Source of the DNA: Arbacia lixula
Lineage: Eukaryota > Echinodermata > Echinoidea > Arbacioida > Arbaciidae
Direction of reading: 5' to 3'
Length of the DNA: 64,000 nucleotides
Assembly: GCA_963669155.1 (NCBI GenBank)
Contig: OZ022584.1
Span: forward strand, 8,205,362-8,269,361
Positions 1 through 56,302 of the stretch are shown piece after piece. Both the position numbers and the translations under genes were made by a program. The first letter of the stretch is position 1. Every line of letters begins with the position of its first letter. The notes under the pieces were generated by a model. The model did no database searches and was not told the DNA's origin. It saw only the letters and a list, made by a program, of their open reading frames with translations.

Positions 1-197
1 ATTGAAAAACATACAAAATATTGTTGATGCACAGAATTGTATTCCCTGTAATTGTCTTTGATATGCAAACAGAAAAGGAATTCATTTAATTACTTGATGA
101 CCTTCAACATTTTGTGACTGTGCAAGGATAATATACATTATTTCTTTTTTCTTCAAATGAAAAATACAATCTTCTTTAATATTCTTTGCTGCTTTAG

Positions 198-626
198 AAC
201 AAAAAGCTACTCCGGGGCACCTGCCCTCCAGAAGAGTTTCTCGGGCTGACTACGATTGCCTCGTCACCGTGTGAGAACAACAACATCCCACCACCAGCAG
301 CATTCCAGTCGTCATCGCCATCATCACCCCCGTCGTCAGGGCAACCTCATCAGCAGCAGTGGAGTATCATGATCACGCCCACATCCAGCCCCACCAAAGA
401 GATGGAGGGAGTTCTAGCCGGTGAGCAGAAGGGCAAGGAGCATGTCAAAGGTGACATCTGCTCCTACTGCAGCGATGAGGAGGACAACGACCACCACCAC
501 GGAGAGGACGATGGTGATGATGACGATGAAGAGAGCGATTCAGAAACTATGACGGATAGGGGAGGCGAGAGATTTGTCCTGGATCCCTGTAACGAACTTG
601 ATTTGGAACAGATTGAGAAATACTGA
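198..626 (+). CDS. Terminal coding exon of an unidentified gene (Ser/Pro-rich then acidic C-terminal tail)
   Basis: An open frame follows a pyrimidine-rich tract and AG at 196-197 and runs to a TGA at 624-626, giving about 142 residues. The frame stays open upstream of the first Met (369), so the exon border is a better left limit than that ATG. In order, the peptide has a segment beginning NKKLLRGTCPPEEFLGL, a Ser/Pro/Gln-rich stretch, a short CSYC motif, a His- and Asp/Glu-rich acidic block, and the end ELDLEQIEKY. Low complexity plus a defined end suggests a disordered cytoplasmic or regulatory tail. I do not recognise the family. The rest of the gene lies left of the window. No transmembrane segment is visible in this exon. 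The main uncertainty is the identity and the exact acceptor. Confidence 0.6.
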   Translation, partial: NKKLLRGTCPPEEFLGLTTIASSPCENNNIPPPAAFQSSSPSSPPSSGQPHQQQWSIMITPTSSPTKEMEGVLAGEQKGKEHVKGDICSYCSDEEDNDHHHGEDDGDDDDEESDSETMTDRGGERFVLDPCNELDLEQIEKY

Positions 627-1939
627 AATGAAATGTAAGACCAGGCTCAATTTAATTGGATGAGTTACACAAATTGGTTTGAAGGAATGCCACCCACGAT
701 ATTGTGGAAAAGCTCAGAAAGAATGTGTGGCTAAAATGACATGAGAAGGCGAGAAATGCCGCTTGGAAGTTGCAGAATGTACAGATATGTTGCCAGTAGT
801 GCTTTGCTTGGAGGCTTGACATGGGTTCACTTTGTATGAAAAAAAAAATACAGTATTATGGCAAACGCAATTTGGGCGTATTGTTTTCTCCTTGTTTGCG
901 GAGGATGAAATTTGTATGTCAAAAAATTTATCTCGGACTGATTGAGACCAAATGGAATGAAGAGGAGAGTGAAGAAAAAATGACTTTCAAATGAAATTTG
1001 TATTTTGTAGGCCTACTGTTTTTAGAACTAGTGTTTAATTAGCAGTTCATTAAATTGTATGATGAGTGGCAGTACATAATGAAATTACATGACAGTAAAG
1101 TTTGCTTTACAAATTTCTTTCCATATATGTGGTGAGAGAGTGAATGGAAGTGCTTTAATCTTTGTAGAAGTGTCTATATTGATAATAAGAAGTGAATTTT
1201 TTGTTTTAGGGTGCCTATGCAAGATTTATTAAGATTGTTGAGAAAATATGCTAGGAAAAAAACATTTTCCTAAAATGTGGGAAAAAGAAAGAATAAAGCA
1301 TATCATGGTGCATGCTTTGCAAATATTTGTATTCATTAAAGGAAAAAAAGAATTATTCATCCTTGGATAATTATCATTGAATGTAATGCAGCATTTGAAG
1401 GATTCTTTTGAAACTTTTGCGGCTAGGGAGAATGGTTTCTCTTGTGCTAGAATCTGTAGTATCTCAATTTGAGATATAGGGGAAAGACAGATCATATACC
1501 AATCAATGATGATTTTGTTGTATATCCAAGTTTCCACAAATACACTGTTTAAATAGAATCATATGACTTCATGCTGTCCCCTCATCACAGACCATGCAAG
1601 AATCAGACATCAAATGCCTCCGCAGGGATTAAATATCCCGCGGGGGATCATAGCATTGAATTAACACATGGGGAGGTGTATCTTGAACTCAAAGGTGAGA
1701 TAAGGTGCGTCTTCATTCGCTCGATCAGATGAAATAGCAAGATATCTTGCTGATCTGAGGAACTGGCCTGAAGTTGCGATTGCATCTTCACTAGCTCGAA
1801 ACTCTGGATACATAAATTATCCCGATGTTTGCACATGCGCAGTGTGCAACGGGAATAGGCCACGACCGCATGGCTTCGGATGTGAGCTCGCATTCATGCA
1901 TGTATAAAAACCTAACGTTAACCTCATGCGCGCTGATGT

Positions 1940-2192
1940 GTGCCGGAGTCGGGAAAATTTCAGGCTAATGAAGACACTCCGAGCTAGCTCAAGTTAATTT
2001 GCGAACTAGCTTGAGCTAGCTCCATCTAGCCCAAGATTTCTTGGGAAATTTTCTCGACCAAATAGCTAGCTATTTATTTTGCCTGATCTGGCTAATGAAG
2101 ATGCAAATAGCTAGCTATTTTGTGATCTGGCTAGCTAACCCGATCAGAACAAGCTAGCTGTTTCGCCCACATCTGGCTAATGAAGACACCCC
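1940..2192. repeat. CTAG/GCTAGC-rich palindromic repeat
   Basis: GCTAGC and GAGCTAGCTC palindromes recur many times. The phrase CTGGCTAATGAAGA occurs at about 2088 and 2167, and a related GGCTAATGAAGACAC at about 1963. A weaker inverse relative (GTCTTCATT) lies at about 1707, so the unit may extend left to about 1640. It reads as a non-autonomous dispersed element rather than host regulatory DNA. Confidence 0.4.
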
Positions 2193-2458
2193 TATAGAGT
2201 ACTTTTCATTTTGTTTTTACATTAGTCAGATCTTAGTAAAGATGTATGTCTTCAATAAGTGCCACTTGGACATGAAAACTAATGCTCGTATTGGTTAACA
2301 CCTATGTTCAGCATGATCATGAAAAGGGTCGATAGGGAAGCTAGAATTTTCTTCATGAACTATAATTTGCTGATAAGGGGATTTTGAGGATGAAATGGTC
2401 TGATTGGTACTGACTTTTGTCTATCATCTCTACCTCAAATGTAGCTCTTTCACAAGAA

Positions 2459-2616
2459 GGAACGTCCACATCATCCTGATGTCACGTTTCAAAACTTTGT
2501 TTGAGGTTGGCTTTCATGTGTAGCCATTTAGAACAAAGGAACGTCCACATCATCTTGATTTCACGTTTCAAAACTTTGTTTGAGGTTGGCTTTCATGTGT
2601 AGCCATTTAGAACAAA
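2459..2616. repeat. 79-bp tandem direct duplication (two copies)
   Basis: A unit starting GGAACGTCCACATCATC and ending TAGCCATTTAGAACAAA occurs at 2459-2537 and again at 2538-2616, differing at only a few bases. High identity implies a recent duplication inside the presumed UTR. Confidence 0.85.
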
Positions 2617-3653
2617 GTGACATATGACTATGTGTGGCTGACTCAGTTGTCTTCTGTTCATTCATACACTGGTTATGTTTTAAACAGACATAGTTATTCA
2701 AAAGCATCGCCTGAATTCTAGGTATATTTATATTTTTACTGAGCAATGAGCTTTTAACTGCTGTGTCAGAAAAAAGATCATTAGACTGTGATGCAGTTAG
2801 ATAAATATATTTCTTAACATTTCCCATTTTATTTAAATTTGGTAAATTTCTTGGATGATATCAACTTTGTGTCCAAATGTGGATTTTTTGTGTTAAGTTT
2901 ATCCTAGGAAAGATCTATTCATTTATTGCAACTTCAGGTAACAGCATATTCCAAGTTTGCATTGTTATTGGTTAAAAGGCAAGTCAATTTGTATGTAAAG
3001 AGCCAATGCTTGTTCAGCGAGAAATGCCATTTTCACTTGGTAGTGCAACAAAGTGTAGCTAATGGAACGGAGAGGTGAAAACTGTAGATATTTTGTGTTA
3101 TAGAGTGTCATACCAAATAGATTTATATATTTGTTTTGTTGTGAGTGCAAAATCCTTTTTGTTTTTCTTTCTCCTGTCTTTGAAGCTGTAATATGCTTCA
3201 TCCACGTTGTGTCCATACTGCTAGAGCTATAATAACCCCTAGCAAGGCATGGTGACATGCCAAGCATATCTGCTGTGTTACAGTACTACATCTTTTTATT
3301 ATTATTATGGCATGTGTTGCATAGCAGCGTCACTTTCGACCTGTATTTGAAATAGAGTGTGCAAAAAATGTTTGTGTTTTGTTCTTTTCTAACCATTTTG
3401 ACTTAAAGAATAACCCTTGTTTATAGTGTGTTTTGTATGGATGGAGGATGCTTGAGTGCTGGGTAACTTTTTAATTTGATGAGATTTTGATCCACAAGTT
3501 ATTAACGTTAATATAATGTGAAGAGAGTTGATGTAAGTGAATATTGCAGACTTACTCATGTATTTTGTTATCAATATCTCTTGTAGAGAGGATCACAGTG
3601 TTAAGCCAAGGAGATTATGCACAGTAGAGTAATTGTAGGAGATGATACATTTA

Positions 3654-3659
3654 AATAAA
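3654..3659 (+). promoter_or_regulatory. Candidate poly(A) signal AATAAA with GU-rich downstream element
   Basis: A canonical hexamer is followed within about 15-30 bases by a TGTGTGTGCTGTGG-type GU-rich tract. It is the best first cleavage site for the gene ending at 626. Confidence 0.45.
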
Positions 3660-3679
3660 CTGTAATATATAATTGTGTG

Positions 3680-6600
3680 TGCTGTGGTTTGCACTATTGT
3701 ATCCTTGATAAAATGCAATTAGATATCCCTAAGAATCGATCCTTTTGATGATGTTGCAGATGAATTCACTCTTTACAAGAAATAATATAAATTGAGAACT
3801 GTTCCTATGCATAAAGTACCATTATTGACTATAGAGCAAGTAATATTTTGTTTTCTTTCACATCCAGTGAAATTAAACTGATAATTGAAGTAGCATCATT
3901 CAGGTTTCAATGTACATGTGAGTGTTTGATATGATTTTTTTGGGTATTTTATCCTTTTTACGTAGTGTGAGTGTATTTGTATTTGTGTGTGTTTCTCATT
4001 GTAAATTAACTTTTTAAAGATGTGTTGTGCCAGCCTGTATTTGTTAGGTAACTTGCCAAGTTTCTGGTCTCCAACCAAACATTTTCTCTTGAATTGTATT
4101 TGTTTATCTATCTATCTATCTATCATATATCTGTTGTAGAGCATTTGTTTGTCCAGAATTCCATCAGGGTTATGTGTAATGTACATCACAGTTATTCAGT
4201 ACATGAACAGGCATTAGATCCTTGTGAATGTAGTCATGTGCTTGTCTTAGCGTTCAGTTAAGAAATATAAAATTAGAAACAAACAAAAGGAGATATAGTG
4301 GTTCTCCTTCCTAAGAGAGTGGAATGCAACATACAGCGTTGTTTCCCTTGTTTGGGAAACAATGAATTAAGTTTCCCGTTATCCAGAGACTATCAAAAAA
4401 TAGATTCCCATGGAGGTTTATTTCTTCAAGAGCATATCAGGCTTAAGCATCTCTATCCCTGATGCTTAAAGACAGGGTGCCCCATTTGCAGGTCAAAAAA
4501 TTAAATTTTGTAAACACCACGGAAAATGGAAGATTTTGAGGAGGTTTTGGGCGGGTCATCTGAAACCTATAGCCTTGAGACCGGAGACTGCTTTGCGCTG
4601 TGGTCCGCACCAGTCCAGACCATAGTGCATGCGTTCAATGGGAGCAATGCCTGCATATCGCACACTGACAGGGACAATACGATTATGAATGTAGACTATA
4701 GTCAGTACGTTTCAAATGTAAACAAGCATAGTTTTTCACTTTTCCTGAAAATGTTTGTGAAGTTTTGACTGTGAGATTTCATACACGTTATTGTGAGAGT
4801 ATACTGCTGATTCCTGCCGAGTTTCATGACTTTGCCAAATGGGACACCCTGTCTTCAAAGACACACACATTGTTATGCACACACCCTCTTTCAACCTGCA
4901 TTCATGTAGATGTGTGTACAGAGAGAAGGGCTGTATTTGCCAGAAAGTTCACATAGAGGCCAATTTCCCACAAACTTATTTCGAGGCATTTGTGGATCAA
5001 ATTTCAATGAAATGTATCCCCGCATGAAGTATTGATTCAAATGTTTGAATGGCTGAAGTGTATGGGTTTTTTTTCATACTATAAGATTACAACAAGAACA
5101 TTCTATCAGAAAGTAGTGTGGTGTTTTAACAAGCTGAGTGTTATATTTATGTCGACTCAAGGAGATGATGAATGAACTTGGCCCAGAGCCCAAGACAGAG
5201 ACTGAAAGAGGTAATGTGCCGCTAGCTCATCATTAAAGATAATGAATCCCTCATGTGTCTAACACGATGCAACCCTGTATAATTTGATCACTGGTTGGTG
5301 CAGCAATATGACAGTGTGATATGAAGGGTTAATCATGCAGGAATGTGTTTCAGGTCTCTTCAAAAGACATTTCTAACCTCTAGGGAGAGGGCACAGGATG
5401 TGTGTCATTATACTCCATCTGTCAAGTTCATTCACTTTTGGTAATGGTAACACTGATTTTTCCATGTAATGCATTTTGTGGTAAAGAAACCATTGTGACA
5501 CTTAATATCACATATTTGCTTCGGTTCAGGTTTTACCAGCATAAAAATCAGTCTAGATGGCCTTGAAGAAATCTATCACTTAAAGAGGATATTATTTGTA
5601 ATTTGATATTGCAAACACTGTCGATGCATTCTGCACCCCCCCCCCCCCCCCCTCTTTCCCTTGTGAGTTGGAAATGAATGTGATTTGAGATTTTGTAGTG
5701 TTTTGTTAATATGTGTATCACTATATGGAGGATATTTGTGAACCAATGTTCTCCTGAAACCTGCAACTTGATATGAACCCATCCTTTAATTGTCTTGATC
5801 ATTCATGGCTCATGATGTCTGGACAAAAGTGAGAACTTCTGTTCTCATTTTCTTTTTCTAACCAGTGTCATTTTGGTGCATTCTGACTGTAATTACAAGA
5901 AATAACATCTAGATTAGTACATATCGTACTATATATCCATTTTATTGTTATTGAAATATGTAAATGTAATGCAAAGATATTTTTGTAACACTTGAGTCTT
6001 GAAATAAGAGTTGATTTAATGTATTGTCACTACAAAGCTGAACTGAGTCATTACAGTGGTAGTAATCTTGTAGTTCTGCTATTCGTGTGTTTCAATTTAA
6101 ATAGTCAGCATATGTCCTAAACAGTTTGAACAGAAAATGTGTGACTTGTATTCCAGATTTAATCAAGCCTGATTGTTGGGAAGTAATGGATAAAGTGTAA
6201 CTTCCAGTTATTAAAAGAAGTAATAAGATACAAATGCTAATCTCTAATTAGACTGGTGTGAAAACAAAGGATTTAGATTGTTGGTAATCTGATTCTGATA
6301 TTTCTTCATTAATATCAAACTAACCAGTTAAAACATAACTTTTAAAGTAATGTTTAGAACAATAAAGGAGAGCAAGCTTCACTTTATATTTTTTTTTCAA
6401 CATTTCAAACATTATACTCAGGGAATAAAAAGTATACTGTAATATGAAATTGCCTTTTTAATCTTTTATGAAATGTCTAGTCAGTATGTATGACATCCAT
6501 TCATTAAAGAAAAGTTGTATGTTGTAATGCAAAAAATGGGATTCATAATATTGAATTTCAGTGTTCTCTGGCTGTGTTCAATTATTCGAACCCTGTTTAA

Positions 6601-9370
6601 GATAGAGCGAAAAATGCAGCAATGTATTTTTTACATTTACAAACTGATTCAATATTTCAAATGAAATGATGCAGAGGGGAACTGATCTTATGAAATGTTC
6701 TAATGAGGTTCAATGTTTATGTGATATGCTCTGGAAACCAAGGGCATGTTAGCTTGATATATCATACCAAGACGGGGAAACAATATGAAGGAGATTCTTG
6801 ACAGACAAGGCTTGCGGGAAGAAAAATAAGCGATAAAGATCTCTCAAATGGCAATGAACATAGACGCCCCGTATTTTGGATCACATATGGCAATGAACAC
6901 ATGTCCTTGGCTATTTATGTACACAGTTTGTGATGAAAAACAGCTCTGCATACGTATGCATATTCCACAGACTGACAAAATATGCCTACGAAAAGTTGTG
7001 TTATCAAAAGAGCAAGCAGAGTCGTTTACATTTGGCATTAGTTAGATCCTCCAAATAAGATTCCATGAGTTTGGAACTAAACTGAATTTTGAATGTATAG
7101 TTTTCTTCCTATTTTCTATCTGTTTATATTTCAACGTTTGACTTGTTTCAATATGGCTTGCTCTGTATTATTGCCTTGTCTCTCTCTTGGTAGAGGTTGT
7201 CGTACAACGGTTGATGTGTTTTGTTATCTTGAGTAGAGTTCAACAATTTAAAAAATATATGGTTGTGTTCAAACATTGTACTTGCGACATAGAGCATTTG
7301 CAGAGACTAATGGGTGTGAATTTATGAAATACATAAAGAGGATTGTAAGATGAGGATTTTGTGTTAAGATATATAATGTCATGTTTTTTTTTTCTAACTA
7401 GCAATTAATTGGTAACAAATATGAGGAATGTACAATATATTTGTAATAAAGATGGAGATTCACAGTAGTCTTTCTCCCAGTATGTTAGAATTTCTTAAAA
7501 GTAATGAAATGTTCTATACTTTGCAAAGATCAGTTTGTACTCGATTGCATAGGAAGACATGGTACAAAACTCATTTCAGCAACCCCTGAAGAGATTTATT
7601 ATGCTGAAAACAGTCTAAATGTGTTTACATTGAGCATACATACAGTTTGGAAGTGGGTTGTTCCAGGGCTGTAACTAACATTTATGGCATGAAATTGGCA
7701 TTAAACCTCAAAAGCAAATTCCATTTTTTGCAATAGCAGCTGTCATATTTCCTACACTGAAGTTTGCAAACCCTTATGTTTTTGCCAAGGCTTTGACCTA
7801 ATTTCAGAAGTTTACACTTCAGTATTCGGGCAACTGATCAACAGCATACGAGTAGTTTGTTTCCTTTTTTGTTTCGGTTTGCTGTCCGCACTATGTATCG
7901 TTTTGCTAACAGATATACATTTGATCTATGGCCGTGCTGACATTGCCTTTTGATTCAGTTCACTGTTCCTCTTCATGATTGGCTGCTATCATTTCAAATT
8001 GTTCGTGAATTGATGCATTTTATGTCCAAATATGCACATTTTAAACTTAATTGAAAGAAGGAATGCATGCACAGTACATAAGATTTAACAAAAGTGTGTG
8101 GAAATTAACAACATAGCACAAATAAGTATCTGTAGAACTCATGGTTTTTAAGCATAAGATGGATACTTGTGAAGAGATTAAGGGTACTCATTAATGAAAA
8201 GTGCAGTTGTATCAGATCAGCACAGGTTTTATTGTATTTTTACATAGGAAACTGTGATCCTTCCATTTTCATATTACTTTTTCTTTGATCGTAAAAATGT
8301 GTTTTTGTTGATTTCCCCTTTGGAGGCATAATGATGTGAGTTAGGTCTGTGGCTCGTGTCACTAATTTAATGAAATGATTGATGGATTTCAGAATTTGTG
8401 CTTTTAGTTTTGATATATGAACTAGACTGGAGAAGAATTAGAAATGCACTTTGTATTTTCCAAATTTATCCAGAAACATACTAGCATTCCATTTTGTAAT
8501 GTCACATTCATGAGTAGTTTTAGCTTTCACATAGCTATGACTCTCATTTTTCCAAGGAAGTTTGTGTATTAAATTTTAGAGTATAGAAGAAGAATAAGAG
8601 TAGCTGTTGCTGTATGACATGTAATGAAGTATGAAATGTGATTGTTTTTGAAGGATGTAAATAGAACGGTTTTCTCTTCAAAGTTTGTACAAATAGTTCA
8701 TAAGAAGTGAAGAGATTGCAACTTCGTGACTGATTGTATTATAGAAAGATGTTCACATGATGAATTGTAACTGCTTTTGATCAAAAGTGTTGAGAAGAAA
8801 GGATTTGATTGGCTTCTTTTGAGAAGGGAGATTGTTAGGTTTTTTTCTTCAATGAGATGAATTGAAAATTTATTGGTGCGCTTAAATCCACATTTTTGGG
8901 GAAAAGTGTGAAGACGACGAATGCCACGACTCTTTCACTTCTTTGTATCACACTCATGCCTGTACGAGAACACTTATTCACAGCAACATCACACTCTCCA
9001 CGTCTCTATCTTCCTGTTTTTCTCACTTCTTTCCTGAATACTGAGAGGGGATCACTGAGTAAGATCCTTAATGCTCTAGAGTGAGAGGTTTTTTGCACGT
9101 GATATTTTATTACTTTTTTTTTTGAAGTGAGGAATGAGGAGGGTTGTGATTGGCTCAGGATTTCGTCTTTGTATTTTTGTGTGGACAAACAATTAAAAAG
9201 AGCATCTTCTTGAGAAAATACTAATCAGTTTCCAATCATTGTGTCTTGTGTCTTTTATGCCTTTTAGAAGAAAGAGAAGAATATTTGATGAAACATCTAT
9301 GGTACATCAACAGTTTCAGAGCTCTGCACAGTGGCTCTTTTAATGGAGGGGTATACACAGTATTGGATTG
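3680..9370. other. AT-rich stretch without recognised genes
   Basis: Only short ORFs without coding character are present. Contents include a TATC tetranucleotide run near 4108, one foldback element (4466-4860), a poly-C run near 5636-5652 and AATAAA motifs at 6361 and 7445. Much of it could be a long alternative 3' UTR of the gene ending at 626. The rest shows nothing I can name. Confidence 0.4.
4466..4860 (-). mobile_element. MITE-like element, family M copy 1
   Basis: The ends are inverted repeats: AAGACAGGGTGCCCCATTTG on the left and CAAATGGGACACCCTGTCTT on the right. The interior, read on the - strand (for example CTCCCATTGAACGCATGCAC), matches copies near 13715-14012, and its terminal part matches 31670-31882 and 41480-41640. 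No transposase ORF is present, so it is non-autonomous. The superfamily is not determined. Confidence 0.65.
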
Positions 9371-9376
9371 TAAAGC

Positions 9377-9940
9377 AGAAAGGGGGAGAAAGAGAGAGGG
9401 AGCGTAGGAGACAGACATGTGGGGTTAGAGATATGCGGTGTATGTGTGAAAGAGAGAGAGAGAGAAAGAGAGAGACAGAGAGAGACAGACAAATAGAGAG
9501 AGAGAGGGAGAGGGAGACACACAAATTGACAGAGACAGAGAGAGAGGGGGGGGGGTGGAGAGAGAAAGAAAGTAAGAACACTGGGTGAAAGATGAATTAA
9601 CGGAGGATCTTTAGTTTGAAGGGATTTAAACGATAAGCGAGAAAGCAAGGAGAGAGAGAGAGAAAGACAGACAAATAGAGACAGAGAGAGGGGGGTGGGG
9701 TGGGGGTGGAGAGAGAAAGAAAGGAAGACCACTGGGACAAAGGGATTTTTCATGTGAAGGGATTTAAAAGCTAATGGTTATAAAGGAGAAAGAGAGGAGA
9801 GAGAAAGGAGGAAGGAGATAAAGAAAGAGGGGGTGCAGGGGATGAAAAAGAGATAGCTTGTGTAATAGGATAAATTTGTGAGCAGGGTGTGTGTTTGGGG
9901 AGGGGGGGGGGGGGGGGGGGAGAGGAGGAGAGAAAGAGAT
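9377..9940. repeat. GA-rich microsatellite block with poly-G run
   Basis: Imperfect (GA)n, GAGAGACAGA and GGAGAGAGAAAGAAAG motifs, partly duplicated (about 9540-9580 and 9690-9725), end in a run of about 19 G at 9902-9920. Long ORFs here on both strands (Arg/Glu-rich or Ser/Leu-rich) are by-products of the repeat. Confidence 0.85.
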
Positions 9941-10416
9941 GGTATTGCCCATATATCTCTAAAGTAATTTGAATCCATAAGCAAATAACAGTTCTTATTA
10001 GTTTCAATTCCTTGAACATCTAAAACAAATGTTATATAATGTGGCTTCAAGATTTGAAAAAATAGCATTGGATGTTTAACAGGATAAAACAAGTCATTTC
10101 AAGAAGGCATTTTCACTGACATTATAAGGATCTAAATAATACCAATGTCAATTGAAGTTGCCATATTAGGATCTAGTGGGTTAGTGATCGCCACATTCAA
10201 ACATTCAAGACTTTCTTTATAGTAGGCCCGATCCACTGTTCATAACAATATCTTGGGCTTATTGGGAGCAATCTCTTATCAAAGATTTTGTTTTCGTAAG
10301 AAATAAGTCTACAGACTTTCTTGACCAGCAAGACATCAAAACATTATTCACTCCAAATCTATTAAACATGTTGTCTATTCCTCCCCGCCCACCAAACTCT
10401 AAACGTGTTTACTCCT

Positions 10417-10438
10417 CCCCCCCCCCCCCCCCCCCCCC
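10417..10438. repeat. Poly-C run
   Basis: About 20 consecutive C bases lie about 220 bp upstream of the DNAAF9 start codon. Similar runs punctuate the window (5636, 13525 as G, 19675, 25362, 31428, 41531 as G, 43161, 46770, 47817, 54720), a marked compositional habit of this genome. Confidence 0.8.
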
Positions 10439-10560
10439 TCACCCTCAATCCTCCCTTCACACCCGTTACATTCTAAAGTTGAGCCTCGGACAAACGAGCA
10501 CACTCTCTGCGATACTAGGGGACTAGGGGTGCGCTCGCGAGGAATTGATATCGATCATTT

Positions 10561-10657
10561 AGTATTGTGATCACGTGACTATTGCAAGATGGCGGAAAAT
10601 TCTGTTGTCTGTTTCTAGGAACGGATTTTTTTAATAGACAGCTGAAGTAGAGACATC
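10561..10657 (+). promoter_or_regulatory. Candidate TATA-less core promoter and 5' leader of DNAAF9
   Basis: A CACGTG E-box (10572-10577) is followed by CAAGATGGCGG (10585-10595), a close match to the YY1-type initiator element often found at the start sites of TATA-less housekeeping genes. The ATG inside it would open a nine-codon upstream ORF (10589-10618, MAENSVVCF then stop) if transcription starts upstream of it. No convincing RFX X-box, expected for many ciliary genes, was seen close by. Start-site position is inferred. Confidence 0.4.
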
Positions 10658-56082
<45,425 letters not shown>

Positions 56083-56158
56083 GCTTCCTGTGACTGAAAA
56101 GAACTCCATTCTCTTGAATTATTCACTTTCTGTTTTGTTATTTTCACAGTAGAAAAAC

Positions 56159-56302
56159 CAGGACTTTGTCGTATAAAAGAATTGCGATTGAGCGCAACTA
56201 GACTTGTGATTGATGCCAATCATATCTCTACACATTAGGGATGTGGGATTGTACTTGCGATTAATTCTGATCAATTGCAACTCTTTATAGGACGGGGCCT
56301 GG
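56159..56302. mobile_element. Family C foldback MITE, copy 2
   Basis: TTGTCGTATAAAAGAATTGC, TTGTGATTGATGCCAATCAT and CTTTATAGGACGGGGCCT follow the same plan as copy 1 at 51682-51820. It lies within the presumed DNAAF9 3' UTR. Confidence 0.78.

Larger units (their letters stand above)
627..3680 (+). other. Probable 3' UTR of the left-hand gene
   Basis: This is AT-rich, largely non-repetitive sequence directly after the stop codon, with no credible ORF. An AATAAA at 3654-3659 is followed at once by a TGTGTGTGCTGTGG stretch, the usual layout of a cleavage signal with a GU-rich downstream element. It includes the CTAG-rich repeat and the 79-bp tandem duplication listed separately. UTR status is inferred from position. 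Further AATAAA motifs at 6361 and 7445 would allow a longer UTR. Confidence 0.45.

Noticed and set aside
6844-7045. Overlapping ORFs on opposite strands (64 and 65 residues)
   Set aside because: Overlap caused by chance absence of stops. No splice sites, family or codon signal.
9297-9753. ORFs of up to 137 residues over the GA-rich block
   Set aside because: Composition (Ser/Leu/Pro or Arg/Glu only) follows from the dinucleotide repeat, and ORFs exist in several frames of both strands.
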